A program made the translations under genes and the position numbers. A DNA stretch of 64,000 bases, from assembly GCA_003439945.1 (NCBI GenBank), contig QVRM01001447.1, forward strand, positions 1-64,000, read 5' to 3'. Positions 30,081 to 43,261 of the stretch are shown in pieces (the first letter of the stretch is position 1; every line of letters starts with the position of its first letter). The stretch is from Dermanyssus gallinae. Its lineage: Eukaryota; Arthropoda; Arachnida; Mesostigmata; Dermanyssidae. The notes beneath the pieces were generated by a model. It was not told where the DNA came from. It saw only the letters and a program-made list of their open reading frames with translations, and did not search any database.

Positions 30081-33000
30081 TGACATTTTCCGGGTATGCC
30101 TATACAACATATTCTATATATGTCCGGAAAATGAACGGAAACGAATGCCGTTTTCGAGATCTAATGAACACGAGTAGTGTAATGTAATTAACAATACCGA
30201 AAGATTATATATATATATATATATATATAATATTGCGCACTTAATTAAAAATCCTCTGAGCTGGCGCTTCGCTAAATAGTGCCGAGCGTTGCCAGTGCAT
30301 TGTAGTCATCGTCAACTACTTGCTGCTTCATGCCGGTGCCTTTAATTAACGTTGTCCTAATTGCGGGCTCGTACGGCGCTGCCACCTCTGTGTTGCGGTG
30401 CATTCCCGCCGAATCGATGCACCAGCTGGCGACTGTGGCTGGAGAGGCTTACCGGGTGGTGCAAGGAGATGCTCACGCAAAAGGGCAAAAGAAGACGAAG
30501 AAGAACTGTAACCAGAGGAAAAAGAAGGAATGGTAGGTAGGCAGAGAAAATTGGCATGCTTGTCGGCGCCTGGTCGCTTGTGAGTAGCGCCGCAAAGTTA
30601 ATCAGAAGATGAGCAACAGCACATATAACGCTTTACTAACGCTGATTGTATTATCTCTCGACGCTAACGACGTTTTGGAGTGTCCGCTTCCTGCTGGCCG
30701 TTGTACGATATGGGCGTCGAAGCAGATTTTTGACCTCAATGACCCTCTATGACGCACTGCGCACTCGCGGCCGAGAGAAGGCCACCACCAATTTCAGTCG
30801 TCGTTCGCGCAGAGAGGTGTCATCGGAGCATCGTATATTCGGTCGTCTGGTTTACGATTTGCCTAAAAAGTTGTTGGCGTTCCCAACGTTTAGGCTGCTG
30901 TGTGCTGAATACAAAACCATTCTAGATAGAGCATCGTCTGATCTTTTCTTTGACTCAGAGAGAAAGCGGTGAGCAATATCTTCTCGTTAAACTAACTTCA
31001 TCCTATAAAAAGAAAATTGACTTTCCTACCATCTCAGCAATAGGCGTAACTAAAATAGATGATTTTTCGTTATGCCATATTTGTACAGGAGCACCGAGAT
31101 ATTATTTGTACGGCAGAATGGTCACTGGTACGATATTGTCGACCCCCAAAGCCTCTGAACACCGCTCTATAGTAACTTTTGATACAATCAATCATTACAT
31201 ACGTCTAAATAATTCTACCATTGCGTAAGGTCATGGTTGAAGTTACTATATAGTCAAAACCTACTATAAAACAACTGTGGGAAAAGCTATCTTTATTTAT
31301 CATCTAGAGCCACGATCCTCTTATATCGATATTTCTTCTATATTCACGTTCAGAGAGCAGCAAAACAATATTGTAGAAGGTAGAACACAGCACCGCACGC
31401 ACTTTGATCTACAAAAGCCACGATTTCACGTGATCATGATGTTTTGAGTCAGACTGTGTGCGTCTTGTCATTTCCGGCGCGAAGACATGGTTTGCTAAAT
31501 TTAGTACACTTATGCTAGTTGGTTGAATCGAAGCACCGTTGCTTGAGTGATATGTGTGCATGCTATAAACCAGTACAATCGTTTGCATTAGATTATTTAT
31601 AAAAGAGTGTCTTATTGTGCGTGCCCGATCCGAGGCGCGCTTGACTGCAAGCTATCTGATCCTATATTACTTTACTGGTGAATCAATTAGTCTCATAGCA
31701 ACTCATACTACGCAAAAATAAATCATCAGCTTTTCTAACGATAGCATTCTTTTGTTATACGAAGCGCGGACTGTTGTCATCATTATAGATAATTGTTGCC
31801 TCTTGCAAAGCCAACACCCAGTTGAGCAAGTACACAAATGCTATGACGGCTTGCAGATTAATAATAGATCAGGCTCTAGTGACCTCTGATGACGGCTGCT
31901 GGCGTTTAGTTTCAATGGACAGAGAGCAGAACACAGACGAGTTATCATATTGCATCAGTTGGTCACTTAAAAGAAAACCACCCACTACTTTGCCATATTG
32001 AAGAACTATCCTAATCTAATAGCTTGTTATTGATTATTATTATTAATTGCCAGGGCTCACGCAAACATCCTTTGGAACGAGGCATCTCAAAAGAGCGTTA
32101 TTTTTCGTTATTTTAAAATTGGCAGGTCCTCTGTCTTTAACATTTCTGGCGTCGCTAGCACAGAGTGCATAGCGAACGAAGGAACTTACTTTCACTTTAA
32201 GCGCGCCTTCGATGGAATTACTCGTATAGTTGACCTCGGCTAGCAGTTGTGTTGCCCATTTCCGTTCCTCAGCAGCACGCCGTTATTGTTTGACGAAAAG
32301 TCAGGCGGTAGCCACGAGAGTACAGTATTTCGCATTGCAAAAACGATTTTTGCTCATAATCATATCCTGCTGTTTCACGTCGTCCTGTGTCCTGCACGCG
32401 TGCAGCGCTCTAACAGCGTACTTGTTGCCATCGTCTTTAGTATTCGCCTATTGCTGGTGTAAGGGTGGAACCCAGTGACAGCAGTGGACGCCGGGTCAAT
32501 GTGCCCCGCGCACAGGAAGTGCGGAACACCTTTTGCACAGCGCATAGCTGAGACCCAGCAGTCAGTTAACTCCAACAGAGAAAAGAAAATATTATAGTGA
32601 ACGAACAACCAAATCATATGCGGTAGCAACTAGATGCTCCCATTTTCAGCCGTGTCCTCATGACGAAAACTTTGAGCGACTAAAGCTAACGCGGTATGCG
32701 GGACTGTTTCCTCATTTCCAGATTAGGCATCTGATTTTTTGGACGGGTCCAGCTGCTTCCAGGATTGCTGCCGCGGATTCACGCGTTCTTTTCTATTTAG
32801 TCTACGAAGGAATAAATAGGTGGACAAGCGGCGACGACAGTTGGTGTCAAAAGATAACTGAAAGTTGGCAAGGAACGTAAGAAAGAAGGACATCCGCTAA
32901 GCAAAGCGCTATTTTGATGTGACGCAGTAATCGTGCTATATTCGGAATGTGCTAACGCCGAATCAACATAAAATGTGTATTCTGGACTAAGCCGAGGTGT

Positions 33001-36000
33001 GCAAGTATAAAACTCTTGCGTGCAGCCTTAATCCCCCCCCCCTCCCTCGCGTTTAAGACCCTAGAAGGCTTAAGGCATGCGCAGCGACATCACAGATTTT
33101 CGACATAGTTGGGCGCCCCTTAACCAATGCAACGCACGATCTCCAAACAAGGGCCTTTCTGGCAGCGTCTTTCCATCGAGTTACAGCGCAAATAACAGTT
33201 ACCGTGTTTATTTCTATAACGTATTTCAGTTAATAATAATAATACGGGGGAGGCTTAAAACCACCCCATCTACACCTTGGTGCCACTGACGCCAACCCTA
33301 ATCTTCGAACTAGAAGTAGGAGTTCCCGTGGGCAAGAAGAATGTCCTATGGATTGGTCACACAAATTAAACTAGAAAGAATTCGGGTAAGCACATAAGCT
33401 GTACAATATTATCTGGGGAGCCCTTTCAATGATTAAAGTACACTTTACAAGTGCATTTAACGCATCGGTGACTGGGGAAAGGCTCGATTGGGCAATTCAT
33501 GTAGAAGTATGCTTCTGATTCCATAAAACGTGTCCAGCATAGAACGTGACGGTGCCCTACACTGAGATATTCGTCTACTTTTACTACAGCTCAGTTAAGC
33601 CAGGATGGCGTGACCCTACGCGCTACAGAAAGAGTAACGACGTAAACAACCCAAGCTTGGCGGACGTATCACGTCGTACCTATCTCGGTATAAAACTGCA
33701 CTATATGAACAAAGATACACGGCTGTTCCTGAGGGACAGGACAGATAATGTCGCTAGACGTGTGGGTGGTTCGTCTGAGGTGGGTGTCCCAGAGTAGAGG
33801 TCTGTCGTGATATAGAACCCGCTGTCTAGACTTTTCCTCTCTATCTCTTCTATTGTTCACATGTAACATTAGAAGACTAGATAAGCAGCCTAGTAATCGA
33901 ATAGCTAATACTTTATCTGACTACGCCTAGCCGACGAGATTTCCTGAAATATCTGAATGTTGCGTGTATTTTTAGTGCACTAGTGTAGATAATGCCACGC
34001 TAATAGCCGGAAGTTACCATACGACACATAACGCGTAATTCTGCTTTAGCAAAGCAGTTCTCACTGTCGGCTAACTGCAGTTGTTTTACATACATAGCGT
34101 AACCTAATCGATAAATTCAAAACAAACATGAAGCCCATTTGACCCCCATAAACGTGTAACTCTACCAGAGCTTCCTTTTCATTCTTAAATTGAAACTTTT
34201 GTTAAGCCTTCTGTAGTGCGCGGCTAACACGCTGCTGACAACTGGGCTAAACTGTCTGGCTGTTGACGAAACGCTCGGCGGGACGGCGCGGCAGCGGCAC
34301 TAAATAATGAAAAATGTTTATCGCAGGAGATTTGGCAAATAAGGAAATTGGCATCACACAGAGGTAGCAAACGTGGCTTTGCTAGACTTCTTCTTTGCTA
34401 CGAAACAAAGCAACTTTGTAACTACGTAAACAAGCATTCGAACGTCTAAGCTACCATAGCTACGACACAGGTAGAACGTGCGACATTAGAGTCGACCGAG
34501 CCACCTTACAGTATTCGTGACCGTGGCATATTCTGTAAAACTAGCACTCTGTACCAGATATACTACACCTAAATTGAAATGTTTGGCTTTTCCAGAGTAA
34601 TATAAGAAAACATAACAATAATGTTGGTGTATGTCATGACAGGGCTTGTCGTAACAAATTATTTACAACGAGACCAGTTTATCAAGAATACTTGTTGGCA
34701 AGCCACCTAGCACCACAATTCCAAGGGTCATTGCAATGGCGGTGCCAGTTAGGATTGGCTTTTTTTTTGCTGTAGTAGTAAGTTTTTGGCTCTTGAGCGA
34801 TACGCTTGGCAAAACTTACGAGGCTGCCACTTGCATTTTTTTTTGTTGCACACGCTTCGCACGTCCCGGTACCATACGCCAGAAAGTTCACCTATCTCAA
34901 TAGCGAACGAGCATGAATCGTTCGGGAAGATACAGAGCAGAATATTTTCACAAAGGGCACGAAGACAATTTGATTACGCCGAGAGCACGCGACAGTGTAT
35001 GTTGTTTGAAGTCGAGGTCGAAGCGCTCAAATTCGCGCTCGAATTCACAAATTTTGATCTGTAAGGCGTCGTCGCTGTACGTAAATAGTTGTAATGTAAG
35101 CGGGTTTACCGTGTGTGCGACTGCTGTCGCATGTGCTGCTCCTCTTTTACTGTGTTAAGGCTTGCTTCACTTGCCGCTCGGTCACTCTTCAATAAAAAGT
35201 CGGCTGGCACAAGCAGATACCTAATGTCGCTGTTCGACCTTGTTCTATAGTAGTAGTAGTTTCACGAGTCAAGTGCTTTCTGTAGAGAAAACACCGACCA
35301 AGCTATTGACAGTGGCAAGAGCAGCTCCGCTAGACAGATGGAGTGGTTGGTCTTCTCTTACATGCCTGGTGGCGCAAGAACGCTACTAGACGTTTTGAAA
35401 AAACTGAGAAAACAAACTGACGCCATCTACATAAAAGCGTATCCTGCCAGCCGCGCCGAGGCCTCTTTCGCTCTATCCGTATTGCACACAGGGCGGGGAT
35501 AAGCCAAAAAAAGGCGTAACGGTAACCGCTAGCAAGTCATTCAGCAACAAGCTACTTTCGCGGTATAGTGAGGTGTACAGGCTGCTGTGGGCCACACGGA
35601 CTCAAACTGAGGTTCAGGTCTGGTCTCATTTACAACTGGTTCAATCAACAGTTGAAATGAAGCGAATGAGGCGGTGGTGAAGTTACCGACTCTACTTGAT
35701 AACTCGTAAGCTGCTAACTGCAATGGCTTGGCTGCTTGAGGAAGTTGGGTCGCACCGCCAAAGAGAGTGTATTATGAGGTGAGACGGAGCGATTACTACA
35801 CTGGTTCCCACTGATCGTGTAGCATTGCAGTCCAGTGGGATTCCACTAGCAATTCCTAGCACTTAGGAAGATTAAGGCATGCAAACGTGCAGTATCCCCA
35901 GGAGCGACTGAACGTTGAAAAGAGCTAGTCAAAACGCTCACATCGGAAGTCTTATTCTATTAGTGACTTTGATTTTGCCGTGGCAATTGGCGACTCTGTG

Positions 36001-37285
36001 AGAATGGGCGGAGGTAGAGATATTTACGCGCGCTCCGATTGTAAAACTCGGTTGTTGTTCTACGTAAGTAGCCTTGACGGCAACGCGCGAGTGAACGTAT
36101 TCATATAAGGAAATCCTCAGGCATTTGCTCAGTATCTTAGATTAACGTCACTTTAAACACAAAAATTAGATTATATACTAACTATGAGCACATTTTTGCC
36201 GTAAATTGGTAGAGGTGACGCAAGCGTCAAAACTTGATGTTCTTTGCGGAACAGAGCACTTCTCATTTTTTTCTGCTAAGGGACTCCTCCCTTGTTGTGG
36301 ATCAGACGGCTAGATCCTCGTCGGGCACGTGGTTTGGGATGGTTAGATCGTATTGCACTCTCAAATTGTTCTAATTTCTGCGTCTGCTTTGCTGTACACC
36401 GTAAACAAAACACAATGACAATAAAAGCTACTTATCCGAACAGTCGCAGTCACTATCCAAATATAGCTAGAGTGAAAGGAATGCTTTTTATTAAAATCGT
36501 TTCGAGGATCTATGTCGCAACATACTCTTGAAAATGAAGTCACTAACAAATCCCGCGGTAGCAATCAGGATACTGTAGAGCTTCCATCCGCATTAACATT
36601 GTGCTCTGACAAATCCTTGATTACCTTGAGGAGGCCGAGCTTAACAGGGACTTGGCTAGTCTAGGAAAGTCCACAGGACACCTTAGAATGCGTTTTAGCG
36701 TACGAGCTCTGTTAGAAAAGATATGGATAAAAATGGCCAATTGCTAACACTCACTGGCATTACTGGCACTCTGTGTTTTAGGCATTTGATAAGTCTCAAA
36801 GCCAGTAGGAGTCCCAGTGTCATAGGGTGACTGCAAAATTGTTAAAGCTGGTAGCTACATGTAATGCAAGCCCATCGATGAGGATTATTCTACGTTTCTT
36901 TGCGACGGGTAATTTGCCATCTAGCATAAAGGACGCGGTAGTGGCTCCTCTATCTTTTAAACGGTGATCGAACCATACCATCTAAGCTCGAATGGCTCTC
37001 GTTCAGTATTCAGAAAGGCACAACGTTCGTAGAAGTGCCTTAAAGCTTCTCCTGATTTGCACATACGAAATACGGGTGGGGATCGCTAGAAGTACCAGTC
37101 ATCGTGACCCGTTAGCAGTTGCGTGGGTAGGTGAGCGAGCCGTGTTTAAAACTGTATCATATTTTAATGTCAGAAAGTATTGACTTTGTCTAGTCTCAAG
37201 AAGGGTTCTGCTAGGTTGCCCCCTATTACTGGTTCTATTTGCTTATGGCACCTATTCCTCTGCTTACGAGTCACCCGCTCGGGGG
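30081..37285. other. Long stretch without a supported gene
   Basis: Contains a TA tract at 30,206-30,230, C-runs near 33,035 and only short ORFs. The longest, 30,646-30,972 (108 codons, ATG at 30,732), ends at a GTGAGC that could be a splice donor. I could not recognise its product, and chance ORFs of this length are expected in 64 kb. No transposon domain was recognised. Confidence 0.45.
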
Positions 37286-37289
37286 TTGA

Positions 37290-37565
37290 TTAAAGAGCAT
37301 CTTGAAGCTATTTGTTTAACCTTTAAGTCCCAGGGAATCTCTCTGGAGGGAACAACCGTGACTGCTGTGGACGTCATAAGTCTTTGGGCTTTGTTCAAAA
37401 GGTGGCGCGTCGTAGCCCTGGTAGTCGTGCTCGCTCACACAGGAGTACCTAAGTGTAGTTGCAGCCATTGTCGGATATGCACCACGTTGGCTGTTCCCTC
37501 GAGCAGATTATCGTCACAGGCGGTGACAATCGGTGCCAGATTGTCTGCGTAGACAACGGAATTAG
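37290..37565 (-). pseudogene. Non-LTR RT relic
   Basis: The - strand reads VVYADNLAPIVTA, then ANVVHIRQWLQLHL. This is RT motif C with YADD changed to YADN, followed by the helix that tracks the template. After a deletion the frame continues with HLLNKAQRLMTSTAV and EIPWDLKVKQIA, the post-RT block seen in R1- and Jockey-type proteins (LN.AQR.M......IP..L.....A). It is a short, dead fragment unrelated to the other LINEs here. Confidence 0.6.
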
Positions 37566-37694
37566 AGTTTAGGAGAATGTGGAAGCCTAATTACTCCGTC
37601 GTAGAATATATTTTATCGGGTTGGTCTAAATACGAACTCTTAGGGTACCCGACTGTGATTTTATAGGCCACGTCTTAGGTACGTCGTAAACGCC

Positions 37695-37700
<6 letters not shown>

Positions 37701-37732
<32 letters not shown>
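37701..37732. repeat. (TA)n microsatellite
   Basis: Thirty-two bases of TA. Confidence 0.9.
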
Positions 37733-37735
<3 letters not shown>

Positions 37736-39185
37736 TTTTAGGGCCCTCTGATACTGCGCCGCGAACATGCGCATTCTATCATTATGAGATTCTTTGCAGG
37801 AAACAGCGGTTTTATAGTTATCGTTTATCAGCTATTTTATTCCTAATTACGTAGGTATTTATTAGGCTCCCAAGCCATACGCAATTTGCGTCCTTTACGC
37901 TAACTCCTTGTTATACGTCCGTAAACTGACATGGTTTTTAATGCAGAATGCGCTGACGAAAAACACGAATCTGATAAATATATTAGAGATCCTCAAAAAA
38001 TAAATCCGTTTCTATAACAGCATTTTGCAAAGAATATTTCTGTTTCGACTGATTGCTATGAGAGGCATCGAATAAGTCTACACCACACACAAAGCATATA
38101 CATTTTTAAGCTTAGACGATATGTGGCAATTATATAATTATATATCTGTGCTTCTGGACACATGCACGCAAGCCACGTACGTATTAATATACACATCTTT
38201 AATTTCAATTGATAACATGATTTACTGACGAAATCGCACCATGCTTTAGTTTTGAAATAAAAATGTTGCGACTAGTAATTATAAAATGGAGCAAGTACGG
38301 GTACGTATTCATATGTGTACCGTGGGATAAAAACATACATATGTATAACGTCGGATACATTCGCAAGTCGAAACATTCGCAAGTAGACAGATGCACTAAC
38401 GTCAAGATATAAATTTAACATAGCTAAGCATGGCAAGGAGCGTTTTTTAGCTTGCGCTTAAAAATCCTTAAGGACGAGCCGGATATTAGGCTGCTAGGCT
38501 GCCATGAGCCCCAGTCTGCGGGCAGCCTATAGTATAGAGCCTGAGCTCATTTTCTTACGGGCGCTGGGCACGTCTCCTCAGAAACTAGCCGATGGCCGGT
38601 TTTATAGGCGAAGGCACCTACTCTTAGCGCGTGTAGCTCAGTAAAAGGGTAGGAGGCGATCAGCAGCATACAGGCCATTGACAGGCACATATCGTTATCT
38701 GGTAACAATGTTCGCATAGCGCATCACAGGCTGAGCAGTCTCCTGCTGCTGCTGCTGCTGCTGCTGGACACAGCACGAGGTTTGTCTTGCTACCGATTAC
38801 TACTAAAGAAAAGTAATTAGAAGTTGTTGTATTATTGTTGACTTGGGTGATGAAGTTATCAATGTCAGTTGAATCAACGCCGAAAAAGCCCGTCTTGTTG
38901 TCAGCATAGGCTATTAATCTACCGCGGGTGACTCGCCTGTTTCTCATTAGTATAAATTTCAGTAAAATTATAAACATAAAAAGATCGACCCTTGCGAAGT
39001 CATCACATTTTATTAGACTTGACGGCATAGAGTTCTTCGCCCATGAGCATTTAGAAGAGGTTCTAAATCGACAGTCTACGAAGAAATCCCTACAGCAGCG
39101 AAACGACGATGATTGCCATTTAAACGGCAAGACAATTAGTTAACTCCGCCGCGTTCCGACTCCTACCACACAACATATACCTATG
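37733..39185. other. No gene seen; short (CTG)n
   Basis: A perfect (CTG)n run of about 21 bp lies at 38,745-38,766. A 156-codon - strand frame over it has no recognisable motif apart from the Ala run coded by that repeat. Confidence 0.5.
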
Positions 39186-39186
39186 A

Positions 39187-40757
39187 ACGTTATCCTTAGT
39201 GTCTTTCGTCTCAAAAGTATTTGAAAAGCTTGCTAAACAACAGCTGGAAAGCCATTTAAATGACTTAAATTTCTTCTCTAAAAATCAATTCGGTTTTAGG
39301 GAGGCACGATCAACTGAGCTGGCATTGGGACATATATGGTGGGAGATCATTAAAGCTGCGGAGGATGGAAAAATGTGCCTTGGTGCATTTCTTGACGTAG
39401 CCAAAGCGTTCGACTGCCTCGACCACTCTATGTTCTTAAGATGCTCCTGCAACTAGGCTGCGCACCAGCAGTAACATCTTGGTTTAAATCGTATCTTAGT
39501 GGACGGAGGCAATTTGTGGCGGTGGGAGCTCTAAGGTCTGCGACGGAAACTGTATCCACTGGTACGCCCCAGGGGTCGGTTATTGGACCTTTTATCTTCA
39601 TCACCTACATAAATTTCGTCCTGCGGGGCATCGAGAGGTACGTAGATTGCCGCCCAATCGTTTATGCAGACGACACCACTCTTTTGTTCCGTGTCTCACC
39701 CTCCCAATTGTCCAATAATAGTTTTAATCTTCAGCACGTTGAAACCGGTATTGAGAAGGCCATGTCTTTATTTCAAAGATTTGGTCTTGTCGTTAACCCG
39801 ACGAAGACGACACTCGTTCTTTACCACACCCCACAACGGGCATCGAGACAGAAGTTCAAAACTGGTAATATCTCCCTCCAAATAGGCGGCTCTGCTATCC
39901 CTCTCAGCTCAGAGGCAAAATGTCTTGGCATTGTGCTACACGAGCATATGAAATGGGACAGTCAAGTGAGATCAAGTGTCAGGGTCTGCTACGCCGTGGT
40001 GGCCTCACTCGTGCGTTTGAGGAGAGCCAAGGCTTCGCGGGATCTTCTGGTACGTGTCTACAAAGCGCTTATGGAACCAATTCTAACTTACGGAATTACT
40101 CTGTGGGGCGCCACGTATTCCACGACCCTAGACAAGCTAAGGGTCGTTCAGAATGACGCGGTTAGAGCCATAATAGGTCTTCCTCGTCGCGCGAGTGTGA
40201 CTCCATGGTACACCAGGCTCGGGCTTCTCAAGCTTGATCAGCTGACACGTTTAAAGTTAGCCGTGCTAGCCTATAAGGTGCAAAACAATGGAATCCCTTC
40301 AGATTGTGTTTTTGACTTCGTCCTTACCCCAGTACGGTCGCAGCGCTACAGGAACCAACTCAGAGTGCCAGGGTTTAGACTCACTCTACTTCGGCACTCA
40401 CTGGCCTACATGCTGCCCACGGTCTGGAACGAGCTGCCGTTGGCGCTTCGAAATACAAGCCGGGCCGCTGTTTTTAAACGACATCTTCTCTTACTGCTGA
40501 AGACGAAGAAACAGTGACTCCGATGAATGTTTTTACTATTTACTATATAGTAAACTGGATTAGGTTGTTCTTAGTTGAACTGTATGGGTACTTATTCAAT
40601 TTGTGCTTACTGATTGTGCATACATCGCAACTCGTGTGCACTTATATCATTTAGCTTATCGCGTACACACTTGATCGTACAAAATCGTTATTATGTATTT
40701 TTGATGAAAGTACAGATGCCACTGTGGGCCATAACCTGTTGATGATGATTGATTGGA
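39187..40757 (+). mobile_element. 5'-truncated CR1-like LINE
   Basis: Begins abruptly inside the RT fingers (LVSFVSKVFEKLAKQQL), runs through the ORF2 stop at 40,517 and has about 240 bp of 3' UTR ending near a TGAT-rich stretch (40,738-40,757). 5' truncation is the usual outcome of target-primed reverse transcription. No target duplication was seen by eye. Confidence 0.75.
39199..40517 (+). pseudogene. CR1-like reverse transcriptase, one frameshift
   Basis: RT motifs in order: FGFREARSTELAL, motif A FLDVAKAFDCLDHSM, WFKSYLSGRRQFV, motif B TGTPQGSVIGPFIF, motif C IVYADDTTLLF, then KCLGIVLHEHMKW and LTYGITLWG in the thumb and connection. It ends WNELPLALRNTSRAAVFKRH. A one-base loss near 39,432 splits it: 39,199-39,456 holds motif A and 39,441-40,517 the rest. 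Apart from that and the missing N-terminal half it is open, so it is younger than the CR1-like relics at 54.4-56.8 and 57.8-58.0 kb. The enzyme would copy the element RNA at a nick; this copy is dead. Confidence 0.85.
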
Positions 40758-42653
40758 CGTTCATAATCCAGTGCTTTAGAACCGAAACGATTCTCTAAAG
40801 CCTTCGGACGCGTGATAGCAATAACGCTTCCGAGATAAGTCCCTGTCCTATTTGGCGGTCTAGAGAATTGCGCCGAGCGCCCGAGCAACTTCCAGCGGGA
40901 ATGACTAACGAATTAAGATCAGAGGAATCAATACGAGTCGGCTGGACCAATGCAGATCTTCGAAATTGGACGAGTGATCAAATTGACTACATACGTAAAT
41001 TTATTTGCATCTAAAAGTATATATGTATATATTTTGGACACAGGATTTGTAAAATATTGACATTCCATTACTGCTGTTCTTGGGCAATAACTCACCAAGA
41101 ATATTTAGTAAAATATCACATCTAATATTCATACTGGTTACTCTACAAGGGTAAGAAACACTTACGTAATTTTCAAAACCTCTATGTCCATATGTCCATA
41201 TGAACAACCGTATCCCTTGAGCAAATCCATCAGAACTGTATTAAGCCTAAGGCAATGCTTTGCTTTGATGATGCTTTGGACAATGTTTTGATAATGACCT
41301 CAGCACCACCGCCTGGAAGATCCCGTGTACACACTGCTAGAGAGATTATACTCGTTTATTGAGTCTCGCATTACACAGCAAGGAGTCTATTTGTAAATGG
41401 CTCGCTGCAGACGGATAGCTGTCTATCCACATTAAGTTTCAGTCCGCGCGAAATAGTAACCCGAAAGAAACCTCTGGTGCCCCCGTAAAGCCTAGATCTC
41501 CGCAGGTTTTCGGGTCCGCGAACTTTATCAATACTCTTAGTTGTGTTCTTGTGACCAGCTTTACCTAATTTGAGTCATCAGCTGTGGTGACAGCACCTGT
41601 ATGGTTTGGTGTACCACCAAATGTAAATCGGGCCTGCCCGTCGATGACTAAGTATGTAACTGACGAGAAAACTGAAGCCACAGTCTCCATATTCGTAGCC
41701 GTTCCAGTCGTGCCGGCTAGTGCATCTTGGTGTATTGCATTATCAGCCTGCATGCAATCATTGGCCTCCCTGGCCGAGGACGCCCTCACACGCGTCACAC
41801 GAATAGCATTGTTGCGCGCTCTATTGTTGCTGTCATTCCAAGCACGTTTCGAATCGTCAGCTGTATGGCGAGCATCTGTACTTGACTTCTCTCTCTTCCT
41901 CTGGTTTACGGCATCTCTGATCTTGCGCTAAGAGAGTGAACTTACTCCCCAGTTTCGACGAAGTTTCACGTATAGCCATGTATACGCCAAATAGGGCGCG
42001 GCCGAAGTCGCGCTTGGCACGTGACGAGCACGCAGCACCCGATGCACAGCGGTCGACGTGCATACACAGTAAGTACACGATCGCCGAAATTAGCTTATGC
42101 GTGTCGTAAACACAACAGCAGCAGATCGCGCTGATGATCGAGCAGAAGCCGCATTCATTAGCTCTACACACACAGCACTATACCTCGGAACCTGCCCTAA
42201 CACATATCACGTGCCGAAACGACCTCTATGAGCACGTTAAACTCACTGTTAGTGAATGACACCCTTCCGGACACCCCGACGGACCAACAAAGTCACCACC
42301 GGATACCTGCACATGGAGCGCAAGGGCATTTAAACGCCATATGGCGAACCAGGATCTCTACTTCGTCTATGATCTGGATCCAGAACAGATCTGTTATGAA
42401 CATGCAGGTTGCCCGGCAGGTTTCAGAAAGAACCAGCTTGGTCCAATCTACTGCCTTGAGCATACTAAGCAGATTCGCCTTCTGGGCGCATGAACGCAGG
42501 TGGATGGTAAGCAAAATAGTAGTAGTAGTGTTGGAAGTGTATGATTAAGAAGCTCCTTTTAAACTCGATGTGGTCGAAGGGTACGGTTCTGATCTGTCTT
42601 GACCGGCTCTTAGCAATATGCCTTGATGGATATTTTTGACGCCAAGGGGTTGC

Positions 42654-42654
<1 letters not shown>
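40758..42654. other. No supported gene; one candidate exon
   Basis: Nothing recognisable except an open - strand frame at 41,565-41,927, listed separately. Confidence 0.45.
41565..41927 (-). other. Unidentified open frame, possible terminal exon
   Basis: The - strand is open for 120 codons up to a TAG at 41,567-41,565. It starts right after ttcactctcttag, a good splice-acceptor shape. The peptide is hydrophilic (RKIRDAVNQRKREKSS near the start, ARFTFGGTPNHTGAVTTADD at the end) and Asn/Ala/Thr-rich. I recognise no domain. Open frames of this length arise by chance in 64 kb, and no upstream exon was identified, so this is only a candidate. Confidence 0.2.

Positions 42655-42692
<38 letters not shown>
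42655..42692. repeat. (TA)n microsatellite
   Basis: TA tract directly abutting the left tip of mariner copy 2. Confidence 0.95.
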
Positions 42693-42695
<3 letters not shown>

Positions 42696-43261
42696 GGTGG
42701 CCGGAACGGTTTTCGAGGGCGATACAAGGAATTTAAAACCTCGTAAAAGCAAATAATTTTTCAATGGGGCACGCTCTTGGAGAAGTCTTGTTTCGCCGTG
42801 TGAGTGAAATTACTAAAATCTGTGTCACTTGTGTTGTTGCCCGACATAGGAGCACAAAATATGCTATTGCAAGACTAGTCCTCCTAAAAAAAAATAAGCA
42901 CACCTTCGTATTCCTGAGAAAAGTCTGCTGCCTTGAAGGACTAGAAGATGCGACGCCGGCTTGGTGATGCGACATGGAGGTTTATAAAAGAACTCGCAAA
43001 AGAATTAAATATTTTATTAGCTTTCACGCTTTGGAAGCGCTCGAAACTCGCACATTTAAGCAAATGCGCATTTCATGACGCTTAATTTGCTGCTAAACCT
43101 ATATCGATCCTATCCGTGGTTGCAGAGTAATCAAGGTTTTCAGGAGGGCATGTATAAATGACCCACACCATCATACAAATCACTCGTCAATGCTAGAAGC
43201 ATACACAACTAGTAATTATCTTACAGTAACTGATCGAAGGTGCTTCCGCGAACCACTATAG

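Noticed and set aside
38660..39130. 156-codon - strand ORF
   Set aside because: Contains the (CTG)n run as poly-Ala and no recognisable domain; overlaps the region just upstream of the CR1-like fragment.
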